Assembly: GCA_041393015.1 (NCBI GenBank)
Contig: JAWKKV010000002.1
Location: 124,001-188,000, forward strand
Source: JAGQYH01 sp041393015
GTDB lineage: Bacteria; Bacteroidota; Bacteroidia; Chitinophagales; JADIYW01
Reading direction: 5' to 3'
Length of the DNA: 64,000 bases
Position numbers and translations under genes: made by a program. Of the stretch, positions 36,434 through 44,275 are shown piece by piece. Numbering within the stretch: position 1 is the first letter of the stretch; every line of letters begins with the position of its first letter. Below the pieces are notes generated by a model, which ran no database searches, was not told the origin of the DNA, and worked only from the letters and a program-made list of their open reading frames with translations.

Positions 36434-37579
36434 CTACTCAATCGTAGCTTTCAAATTCTCTAATTCTTTAATCTTGGCTTGTTGAGTCGCTAGTTTTTTC
36501 TCTAACAGTTGTTTGGTTTCTTTTGAAATAGCCATCGCTTCTTTAGCTTTATCTAACTTTTGCTTTTGCTGTTCGAGCTGTTTTTTGATATTACCTTTTT
36601 GCTGGTTTAACTCCGTTTGTGTGGACGCAATTTTCTCAACATTTTGCTCCAATAATTTTACTTTTTCTTCTTTCTCTTCAATTTTTAGAGATACAAGGCG
36701 ATCTTCAATTTCCTTGATTTTGATTTCAAATTTGGCTCTTTCACCATTTTTGACTTCTAAATCATTTTGAAGAATGCTGATATCTGCCTGTAATGCAGCA
36801 ATTTCAGCATTTTTTCTATCAATATCTTTTTCAATACGAGTGGCTTCTAATTCAGTTTTCTTAATACTATTCATATTGGTAGTCAATTCTGCTACCATTC
36901 CAGCTTTATTAATTTCTTTTAGCTCATCTTTTTTAGCGGCTAATTCCTTTTGTTTGTTAGATAATTCACTTGATTTATCTATTAATGCTGATTCAACTTC
37001 TACCTCTGACTTTTCTTGAGCCTTAATTTTTACTTCGTAATCTTTAATCTCTTTATCAAAATTTGCAATCTCATTATCAATGTTGTCATATTCTTTTTTG
37101 ATTGATTCTAACGCCAAAAGTTCTTTTTCAATTTCAGCAACAATAGCATCCATTGCCATTTGAGCATAAAACTTATTTAAAATCAATTTTGTTTTGTTGT
37201 ATTTGTCTAATGTTTTTTCGGAAGATATAAATACACCACCAAGGTCAAATGCACAGGTAAATCGAACGCCACCATTGGTTTCATAAATTCTAGTATAGAT
37301 ATCAATGGTATTCTCACTTAATTCTTGTAAAAAAGCATTGTCTGAAAAGTAATAATTCTTTTGTGTCTTATCTTGTTTAGGTTTTACCTTTAAGTTTTTA
37401 TGGAATTTATTCCAAGCGTCCAATACTGTCTTAGCATCTGTGTCCGGTACGAAGAATTCAAAGGCAGGTTGATCGCCTTTAGATGTTGACATTTGAACTT
37501 CAGAAATGCCAACTCTATCTTGAGCAAAACCTAAAGAAATAGTGAATATAAGTGCGAAAAGAATGATGATATTTTTCAT
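36434..37579 (-). CDS. Secreted coiled-coil protein of unknown function
   Basis: A 381-residue protein with signal peptide MKNIIILFALIFTISLGFAQ, a globular segment (~21-150) with VQMSTSKGDQPAFEFFVPDT, and then a very long coiled coil (~150-380) full of E, K, Q and heptad leucines such as ELSNKQKELAAKKDELKEIN. No membrane anchor or sorting domain follows. A periplasmic structural or tethering role is inferred. No family name is recognised. Confidence 0.65.
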   Translation of the reverse strand: MKNIIILFALIFTISLGFAQDRVGISEVQMSTSKGDQPAFEFFVPDTDAKTVLDAWNKFHKNLKVKPKQDKTQKNYYFSDNAFLQELSENTIDIYTRIYETNGGVRFTCAFDLGGVFISSEKTLDKYNKTKLILNKFYAQMAMDAIVAEIEKELLALESIKKEYDNIDNEIANFDKEIKDYEVKIKAQEKSEVEVESALIDKSSELSNKQKELAAKKDELKEINKAGMVAELTTNMNSIKKTELEATRIEKDIDRKNAEIAALQADISILQNDLEVKNGERAKFEIKIKEIEDRLVSLKIEEKEEKVKLLEQNVEKIASTQTELNQQKGNIKKQLEQQKQKLDKAKEAMAISKETKQLLEKKLATQQAKIKELENLKATIE

Positions 37580-37788
37580 GATATTTACTTTGATAATTAT
37601 AGAACAATATATGTGCCAGATTCAATGATGAAAATACGGTTAATCTTATGTAATATTTAAGCTTTAAATGGCTGATTTAATAAAATGATATAAAAGGTGT
37701 TTCTTGAGAATTGATAAAATTGAGTTTTCTTTAAGCTTGATCGTCGATAAACAACACAACTAAATTCAAACACAGGTTAAAATAAGCT

Positions 37789-38652
37789 ATGGAAAATTGG
37801 AATCATGAATATGCCAAAGGTCAATGGCGTTAGACTTCATTATGTGAAAGAAGGAAAGGTGGATACTTTAGTCATTTTTTTGCATGGATGGCCTGAATTT
37901 TTGGTATTCTTGGCGGCATCAAATGACAGCCTTAAAAGATAAATTTACAGTGGTTGCGCCTGATTTAAGAGGATTTAATTTATCTGAGAAACCGAAACCT
38001 GTTAATGCTTACGAACAAGGAGAAGTAGCTAAAGATATTGTTGCGTTATGGAACATTTAGGATTTGAGAAGGCAGTTATAGTAGGTCATGATTGGGGAGG
38101 AGCGGTAGCTTGGAATATTGCATTAAATCATCCTGATGTGGTAGAAAAATTTGTTGTAATGAATTGTCCTCATCCTGCCATTTTTATTCAGAATATTAAA
38201 TCAACCCAAGTCAGCTATTGAAGAGTTGGTATATGTTCTTTTTTCAATTGCCTTATATTCCTGAGTTCGTAATGAATTTTAACCTAAAACAATTCTTCAT
38301 TAAAGCTTTCAGAGATTGGTCTTACAACAAAGAGAATTTTGGCGATGCAGACATTCAAAAATACGTGGAAGCTTATGAACAAGAAGGTGCAGTAACCGGA
38401 GGCATCAACTACTATAGAGCCAACATTAGTGCTGTTAGAAAGGAAAAGGAACATCAAAATAGAAAAGTAAAAGCGCCAACATTAATGATTTGGGGTGATG
38501 GTGATAAAGCTTTGGGGACAGAGTTAGTTAAAGGAACAGAAAAGTACATCGACAATACTTTTCAATTGCATCGTATAAAAGAATGCAGTCATTGGGTGCA
38601 AAATGATTGTCCGGAAGAAGTAAATGAGGTCCTGTTAGATTTTTTAAGTTAA
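37789..38652 (+). pseudogene. Alpha/beta hydrolase disrupted by four single-base indels
   Basis: Read with four one-base corrections, the sequence gives a full epoxide-hydrolase-like protein: MENWNHEYAK, VNGVRLHYVKEGK, FLHGWPEFWYSWRHQ, PDLRGFNLSEKP, the nucleophile motif VGHDWGGAVAWN, MNCPHPAIF, then an uninterrupted C-terminal half (38218-38652) with LMIWGDGDKALG and a catalytic histidine in CSHWVQND. The breaks are an extra G near 37819, an extra T in the T5 run at 37898-37902, and a missing A near 38048 and near 38203. The protein sequence is otherwise well conserved, so the lesion is recent or reflects sequencing error. Confidence 0.85.
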
Positions 38653-38710
38653 AAAACCTTGCATTCAAAATTTACTTGATTACTCGAAACACAAGTTCTT
38701 TTCAATTGCT

Positions 38711-38718
38711 TAAATTTG
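38711..38718 (+). promoter_or_regulatory. -7 box before the LEA-like lipoprotein gene
   Basis: TAAATTTG matches TAnnTTTG exactly. It overlaps an in-frame codon at 38716, so it supports the start at 38737 rather than the earlier one. Confidence 0.4.
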
Positions 38719-38736
38719 CACCAAAAAATTCCACAA

Positions 38737-39201
38737 ATGAAAATAGTTAAATCTATTGCTATAATTACTCTAGTGTTTTTAGTAGCTACTAGTTGTCAAT
38801 ACAAACCCAAAGCACCAGAATTTAGGACGGTAGAAAATATAGTTCCTAGCTATAGCGCCGGTGATGTAAATATTAAAGGCGACATTATTATGTTCAATCC
38901 CAATGCAATTGGCTTTGATATCGTTTCAACTGATATTGATGTGTTTATCAATCAAAAAGATGTTTATAATATTACAGAGTTAAAAGCCATTAATGCTAAG
39001 AGTAAATCAGAATTTACCATTCCATTAGATATTACGTTTCCTGCGGAGAAGGTATACAAAGGTTTTTTATCTAGTGGCTTGGGGTTAATTTCCTCAAAGT
39101 CTGTTACTTTTAAAATGGAAGGAGATATTAATTATAAAGTGAAGGGAATTCCTTTAACCAAAAGAGTTGAGTTTTCAAAAGAATTAAAAATTTCAAGATA
39201 A
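38737..39201 (+). CDS. LEA type 2 (WHy-like) lipoprotein
   Basis: A 154-residue lipoprotein: MKIVKSIAIITLVFLVATSC is a signal with the lipobox VATSC. The mature part resembles LEA14/WHy domains: GDVNIKGDIIMFNPNAIGFDI, a polar NPN motif, then STDIDVFINQKDV and a final EGDINYKVKGIPLTKRV. Such domains are small beta sandwiches of uncertain role in bacteria. The start was chosen because a -7 box overlaps the upstream alternative. Confidence 0.75.
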   Translation: MKIVKSIAIITLVFLVATSCQYKPKAPEFRTVENIVPSYSAGDVNIKGDIIMFNPNAIGFDIVSTDIDVFINQKDVYNITELKAINAKSKSEFTIPLDITFPAEKVYKGFLSSGLGLISSKSVTFKMEGDINYKVKGIPLTKRVEFSKELKISR

Positions 39202-39202
39202 C

Positions 39203-40405
39203 ATGAAAAAACGATTATTGATTATTGGCGCAGGTGGCGTCGGAAATGTGGTGGCTAAAAAATGCGCGAGATTAACTAATGTATATAGCGACATAATGTT
39301 AGCGAGTAGAACTAAATCTAAATGTGATGCCATTGCAGCCGAGATAAAAGAAATGAAAATACAAACAGCTTCTGTAGATGCCGATGATGCCAAACAAGTT
39401 GCTGATTTAATTAGAAGTTTTAATGCTGATTTAGTGATTAATGTGGCGTTACCATACCAAGATTTACCAATTATGGATGCTTGTTTGGAAACCAATACAC
39501 ATTACTTGGATACTGCTAACTATGAACCTATTGATGAGGCTAAATTTGAGTACAGCTGGCAATGGGCATACCAAGAAAGATTTAAGGAAAAAGGCTTGAT
39601 GGCTTTATTAGGTTGTGGTTTTGATCCAGGTGTTACTGGTGTTTTTACAGCACATGCGGCGAAATATCATTTTGATGAAATGCATTATTTAGATATCGTA
39701 GATTGTAATGCGGGCGATCACGGAAAGGCTTTTGCTACCAACTTCAATCCAGAAATCAACATTAGAGAAATTACTCAAAAGGGGAAATATTTTGAAAATG
39801 GTGAATGGGTAGAAATTGATGCGATGTCAATTCACAAGCCAATCGATTATCCAAATGTTGGACCAAGAGAATCTTATCTTTTATATCATGAGGAGTTAGA
39901 ATCGTTGGTAAAAAACTTTCCAACCTTAAAAAGAGCAAGATTTTGGATGACCTTCGGACAAGAATACATCACGCATCTTCGCGTATTGCAAAATGTAGGC
40001 ATGACGAGAATCGATCCAATTATGTATAATGGTGTTGAAATCGTTCCTCTTCAATTTTTAAAAGCGGTACTACCTGAACCTTCTTCTTTAGGAGAAAATT
40101 ATACCGGTGAAACTTCAATTGGTTGTCAAATAAAAGGTGTAAAAGACGGACAAGACAAAACCTATTTCATTTATAACAATTGCAAACATCAAGCGGCATA
40201 TGACGACGTACAAGCCCAAGGCGTTTCATACACTACAGGCGTTCCTGCTACTATTGGGGCAGAGTTAATGGCAACAGGTGTTTGGATGAAACCAGGTGTT
40301 TACAATGTAGAAGAATTCAACCCAGATCCATTCTTAGCTAAATTAGGTGAATACGGTTTGCCATGGTTAGAATTGGAGAACATTGAATTGCCACACGAAT
40401 ATTAA
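39203..40405 (+). CDS. Carboxynorspermidine dehydrogenase (saccharopine dehydrogenase family)
   Basis: A 400-residue NAD(P)-dependent enzyme. The N-terminal Rossmann motif LLIIGAGGVGNVVAKKCA and the family blocks DLVINVALPYQDLPIMDACL, THYLDTANYEP and LGCGFDPGVTGVFTAHA mark the saccharopine dehydrogenase-like group. Together with the following nspC it should form the carboxy(nor)spermidine route to spermidine, condensing a diamine with aspartate semialdehyde. The stop of the preceding lipoprotein gene is only one base away, though functional linkage to it is not evident. Confidence 0.9.
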   Translation: MKKRLLIIGAGGVGNVVAKKCARLTNVYSDIMLASRTKSKCDAIAAEIKEMKIQTASVDADDAKQVADLIRSFNADLVINVALPYQDLPIMDACLETNTHYLDTANYEPIDEAKFEYSWQWAYQERFKEKGLMALLGCGFDPGVTGVFTAHAAKYHFDEMHYLDIVDCNAGDHGKAFATNFNPEINIREITQKGKYFENGEWVEIDAMSIHKPIDYPNVGPRESYLLYHEELESLVKNFPTLKRARFWMTFGQEYITHLRVLQNVGMTRIDPIMYNGVEIVPLQFLKAVLPEPSSLGENYTGETSIGCQIKGVKDGQDKTYFIYNNCKHQAAYDDVQAQGVSYTTGVPATIGAELMATGVWMKPGVYNVEEFNPDPFLAKLGEYGLPWLELENIELPHEY

Positions 40406-40436
40406 TTTATCAAGTATTTGAGTTTAAACATCGCCT

Positions 40437-41582
40437 TTGCAAGAACAAAATAAAATAAAGGAATTACAAGCTTTAAATCTTCCAAGTCCATGTTTTGTAT
40501 TGGAAGAAAAGCTGTTGATTAAGAATTTAGAATTGCTGAAAAAGGTACAGCAAGAGGCGGATGTAAAAATCATTTGTGCTTTAAAGGGTTTTTCCATGTA
40601 CAGCACTTTCCCATTGGTTAAAAAATATTTGGCCGGTGCTACTGCAAGTTCTTTAAACGAAGCCAGATTGGTATATGAGGAAATGGGCGTTAAGCCTTAC
40701 ACTTACTGTCCAGCTATCGTTCCCAATGAGATTGATCGAATTTTAGATATTTCCGGCCATATTGTTTTTAATACGGTCAATGAATATTATAGATACCATT
40801 CAGCAGCTTTAGCCAAAGGGGTTTCTATGGGATTGAGAGTGAATCCTCAGTATAGTGAAATAACCACTGAAATGTACAATCCGGCTCATCCAACTTCTCG
40901 TTTAGGAGCTAGCTTAGTAGATTTAGGAGAGGAATTGCCAGAAGGAATTGAAGGTCTGCATTTTCATGTTTTATGTGAAAACAATTCTTACGCTTTAGAG
41001 AATGTTTTAAAAGTCTTTGAAGAAAAATTTGGACATTTGATTGAGCAATGTAAATGGATCAATATGGGTGGTGGACATTTCATTACACATAAAGATTACA
41101 ATGTAGAGCATTTAATAAGTGTTCTGAAAGCTTTCAAAAGTAAATACGATGTAGAAGTAATTCTAGAACCCGGCTCCGCTGTAGGTTTAAATACAGGCTA
41201 TTTAGTGAGTACTGTTTTGGATATTGTCAATCATGGAGGCGTTAAAACAGCCATTTTAGATAGTTCTTTTACTTGCCATATGGTGGATACACTCGAAATG
41301 CCATACAAACCTTCTATTCTAGGTGAAGATAAAGATGGAGAGCATAAATATCGAATGGGCGGTTTAAGTTGTTTAGCCGGAGATTATGTAGATGGATTTA
41401 GTTTCAGCGAAGCCTTGCAAGTTGGACAAAAATTATACTTTGCTGATATGATCCATTATACTATGGTAAAAACAAACACGTTTAATGGAGTGAATTTACC
41501 ATCTATTGGTATATGGCATGAGAATGGCGATTTTGAAGTATTGAAGTCTTTTGGATACGAAGATTTTAAAAGTAGGTTGTAA
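40437..41582 (+). CDS. nspC: Carboxynorspermidine decarboxylase
   Basis: A 381-residue PLP enzyme of the alanine racemase-fold decarboxylases that completes spermidine or norspermidine synthesis. LPSPCFVLEEKLLIKNLELL and IICALKGFSMYSTFP near the N-terminus (with the PLP lysine), HFHVLCENN, GGGHFITHKDYNVEHL, EPGSAVGLNTGYLV and SSFTCHMVDTLEMPYKP are diagnostic. The frame begins with a TTG at 40437; no ATG fits the family N-terminus better. It follows the dehydrogenase by 31 bases. Confidence 0.92.
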   Translation: MQEQNKIKELQALNLPSPCFVLEEKLLIKNLELLKKVQQEADVKIICALKGFSMYSTFPLVKKYLAGATASSLNEARLVYEEMGVKPYTYCPAIVPNEIDRILDISGHIVFNTVNEYYRYHSAALAKGVSMGLRVNPQYSEITTEMYNPAHPTSRLGASLVDLGEELPEGIEGLHFHVLCENNSYALENVLKVFEEKFGHLIEQCKWINMGGGHFITHKDYNVEHLISVLKAFKSKYDVEVILEPGSAVGLNTGYLVSTVLDIVNHGGVKTAILDSSFTCHMVDTLEMPYKPSILGEDKDGEHKYRMGGLSCLAGDYVDGFSFSEALQVGQKLYFADMIHYTMVKTNTFNGVNLPSIGIWHENGDFEVLKSFGYEDFKSRL

Positions 41583-41630
41583 AAAGACTCTAATTCAATA
41601 CAAAGACTCAAAAAATAATAGACAAGTTCA

Positions 41631-42014
41631 ATGAATTCATTTTTCGATAGAGCATTAAAAAAAGCAGAACTTTTTATAGAGGATAGAAAATATATAACTA
41701 GATTACTGGATGCTGCTTTTTCAAAAATGGGCAATTTTACCGGAAGCCTCTATGATGTTCAAGATCATTTGTTAGCACTTTTACGAATGCTTTCCTCTTG
41801 GGTGAAGCGAGATTATAAAGACATTTCGCCTAAAGCTTTGGTGGCGTTGCTAGCAGCAGTAATCTATTTTGTTAATCCAATAGATTTAATCAGTGATTTT
41901 ATCCCATTCTTCGGAATGCTTGACGATATTACCGTATTAACTTATGTGATTACTACCTTTAATGTTGAAATTGAACGATTTATGGATTGGGAGAAAACTC
42001 AATCTGCAAATTGA
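41631..42014 (+). CDS. DUF1232 (YkvA-like) membrane protein
   Basis: A 127-residue protein with the DUF1232 core: ISPKALVALLAAVIYFVNPIDLISDFIP and FFGMLDDITVLTYVI, the second part of which includes the characteristic PxDLIPDF-like motif written here as PIDLISDFIP. One or two membrane segments are expected (~70-88 and ~95-110). Function is unknown. It lies between nspC and the DUF58 gene on the same strand. Confidence 0.85.
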   Translation: MNSFFDRALKKAELFIEDRKYITRLLDAAFSKMGNFTGSLYDVQDHLLALLRMLSSWVKRDYKDISPKALVALLAAVIYFVNPIDLISDFIPFFGMLDDITVLTYVITTFNVEIERFMDWEKTQSAN

Positions 42015-42037
42015 TAGACAATTAGTTACATTTACCA

Positions 42038-42982
42038 ATAACGAAAACAAATATTATCGCAAATCAATTTTCCATACCAACTCATTTTCATTCTTTTGAC
42101 AATTTAGAAATTCTAGCACGTCAAGCAGTAGAAGGATTTATTATTGGTTTACATAAAAGTCCTTATCACGGATTTTCAGTTGAATTTGCTGAGCATCGAT
42201 TATACAATCCCGGCGACAATATTAAAAACATAGATTGGAAAGTTTACGGTCGTACGGATAAAATGTATGTCAAAAAATTTGAAGAAGAAACCAATTTAAG
42301 ATGCCAGTTGGTGATTGATACGTCTTCTTCTATGTATTTCCCTGAGCAACCTAAAGAAGGAAAGTATAATAAAATTCAATTTTCTATTGTAGCTTCTGCT
42401 GCCATCATGTATATGTTGAGACAGCAACGAGATGCAGCCGGTTTAACATTGTTTGATGATGATATTAAACAAAACACTAAATGTGGAACAACTACAAGAC
42501 ATCATAAGTTACTGCAAAACTATCTATATAATTTAGTTCAGAATCCTCCTGTAACCAAAACTACGGCGGCGGCTAAATCATTGCACCAATTAGCAGAAAC
42601 CTTGCATCAAAGATCCATGGTGGTTATTTTTAGTGATATGATGGACAATGTGGATGAGTTACCTGAATTGATATTGGCATTGCAGCATTTAAAGCATAGA
42701 AAACACGAAGTAATTGTTTTTCATGTCCACGATGAGCAAAAGGAAATGAACTTTGAGTTTGACAACCGACCGTATAAGTTTGTTGATCTTGAAACGAAAG
42801 AAACTTTAAAACTTCAGCCGAATCAGGTAAAGGATGCCTACATCGAAAAAATGCAATCCATCAAAAAGGAGATAAAACTAAGATGTGCGCAATATAAAAT
42901 AGACTTTGTAGAAGCTGATGTAAATCAATCTTTTGATCAAATTCTATTGCCGTTTTTTGTGAAGCGAAGTAAGATGTATTAA
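42038..42982 (+). CDS. DUF58 protein with no canonical start codon
   Basis: The protein is a clear DUF58 member (MoxR-associated, VWA-like fold): LARQAVEGFIIGLHKSPYHG, FSVEFAEHRLYNPGD, IDWKVYGRTDKMYVKKFEEE, then LVIDTSSSMYF (a MIDAS-like DxSxS motif) and VVIFSDMMDN. The frame is open from a stop at 42023, and the conserved domain begins before the first ATG at 42263. No ATG, GTG or TTG lies in between; ATA at 42038 and ATT at 42053 are the only start-like codons. Coordinates at the 5' end are therefore provisional. No MoxR ATPase gene is adjacent. Confidence 0.7.
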   Translation: MTKTNIIANQFSIPTHFHSFDNLEILARQAVEGFIIGLHKSPYHGFSVEFAEHRLYNPGDNIKNIDWKVYGRTDKMYVKKFEEETNLRCQLVIDTSSSMYFPEQPKEGKYNKIQFSIVASAAIMYMLRQQRDAAGLTLFDDDIKQNTKCGTTTRHHKLLQNYLYNLVQNPPVTKTTAAAKSLHQLAETLHQRSMVVIFSDMMDNVDELPELILALQHLKHRKHEVIVFHVHDEQKEMNFEFDNRPYKFVDLETKETLKLQPNQVKDAYIEKMQSIKKEIKLRCAQYKIDFVEADVNQSFDQILLPFFVKRSKMY

Positions 42983-42997
42983 GGAAGACGAAAGATT

Positions 42998-43018
42998 CAA
43001 GACACAAGACACAAGACT
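42998..43018. repeat. 7-bp tandem repeat, three copies
   Basis: CAAGACA occurs twice and CAAGACT once in tandem in the gap between the DUF58 and epimerase genes. No function evident. Confidence 0.8.
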
Positions 43019-43106
43019 CAAAAAGTGACAGTTCTACTGTTTTAATATTCGTCCTCTTATATTTACTATCTAATAATAATACACTTTTTTACTAATTTGT
43101 TGATTC

Positions 43107-44078
43107 ATGAAAATATTTATCACCGGAGCTACTGGTTTTATTGGAACTCATTTGACTCGTCAATTAGTGAAGGAAAACCATAAGGTAACGGCTTTATTGC
43201 GAACCGAAAGCAAGCGTAAACTCCTGCCAGATAATGTTCAAATTATAAAAGGAGATTTATCCATATTTAAAGATAAAGAATTAAAATTACCAGAATTTGA
43301 TGTGGTGATCCATTTAGCCGGAACCATTTTTGCCAAGAATGACCAAAAGTATTACGAAGGCAATTGTCAGGTAACTAAGGATTTAATTACTTGTTTAGAA
43401 AATCAAGATTGGACGTTAAAAAGATTTCTTTATGCATCCTCTTTGGCCGCTGCCGGACCTTCATTTAATGGTCATGTTATGGATGAAAGTGATCAACCGA
43501 ATCCCATTGACCCTTATGGTAAAGCAAAGCTAGCAGCAGAGCGCTATTTATCAAGAGTGAAGAGTTTTCCAATTACCTGCTTTCGACCGGCAATAGTATT
43601 GGGGCCTGGCGATTGGAATTCACTTTCCTTATTTAAAATGGTGAAATGGGGGATTGGAATGAATGTGGAAGGCCAACCACAAAAACTCAGTTTTATAGAT
43701 GTCACTGACTTAAACGATGCTATTGTCAAAATGATGAATGATCCATCCCAGGAAAATAAAATTTATTTCGTCGCACATTCTAAGCAAACAACTAATAACG
43801 ATCTATTTCTAGCATTAGGTAAGGTGATGAATAAAAAGGTTAGCATTATCCCATTGCCTAAAATAGTTTTAAAACTAGCCATGCAAACTTCCTCTTTTGT
43901 AACCAATTTATTGCAAATCAAAAATCAACTAGATAAAAAACAATACGATCAATTGATTAATGATTTTGAATGTAGCAGTGCTTTATTACAAAAGGAGCTA
44001 CATTGGACGCCGCAGTTTAATTTAAATGCATCGCTCAAAAAAGCATATGTAGGTTATGTTGAAATGGGAATGCTTTAG
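43107..44078 (+). CDS. NAD-dependent epimerase/dehydratase family protein
   Basis: A 323-residue extended short-chain dehydrogenase. The nucleotide-binding TGATGFIGTHLTRQL is at residues ~6-20; DVVIHLAGTIFAKND, LYASSLAAAGPSF and the active-site DPYGKAKLAAERYL (YxxxK) follow, then CFRPAIVLGPGD. Substrate is unknown; nucleotide sugars or steroid-like molecules are typical for the family. It stands alone between a repeat and the topA promoter. Confidence 0.9.
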   Translation: MKIFITGATGFIGTHLTRQLVKENHKVTALLRTESKRKLLPDNVQIIKGDLSIFKDKELKLPEFDVVIHLAGTIFAKNDQKYYEGNCQVTKDLITCLENQDWTLKRFLYASSLAAAGPSFNGHVMDESDQPNPIDPYGKAKLAAERYLSRVKSFPITCFRPAIVLGPGDWNSLSLFKMVKWGIGMNVEGQPQKLSFIDVTDLNDAIVKMMNDPSQENKIYFVAHSKQTTNNDLFLALGKVMNKKVSIIPLPKIVLKLAMQTSSFVTNLLQIKNQLDKKQYDQLINDFECSSALLQKELHWTPQFNLNASLKKAYVGYVEMGML

Positions 44079-44206
44079 CGTTAATTAAACTTTAAAATGC
44101 TTTATTTGTTAGATAATAGTTTATTATCGAATTTTTTATATTCGTACAAATCACTAGTAACAATTGCAATAATCTTTAAAAAAATAGATATTGCTTATTA
44201 CTTTCA

Positions 44207-44237
44207 TTTTGACGAACAGATTTAGTTTATACATTTG
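44207..44237 (+). promoter_or_regulatory. topA promoter (TTTG-N18-TACATTTG)
   Basis: A -33 TTTG (44208-44211) is followed after 18 bases by TACATTTG (44230-44237), an exact -7 box. A start near 44244 gives a leader of ~32 bases before the ATG at 44276. This is the best promoter in the window. Confidence 0.75.
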
Positions 44238-44275
44238 TAGAAATTATTTAGTGTCATACATACCAAAAAAACAAT

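Noticed and set aside
38218..38652. A stand-alone 144-residue hydrolase gene
   Set aside because: It is the C-terminal half of a broken alpha/beta hydrolase that starts at 37789.
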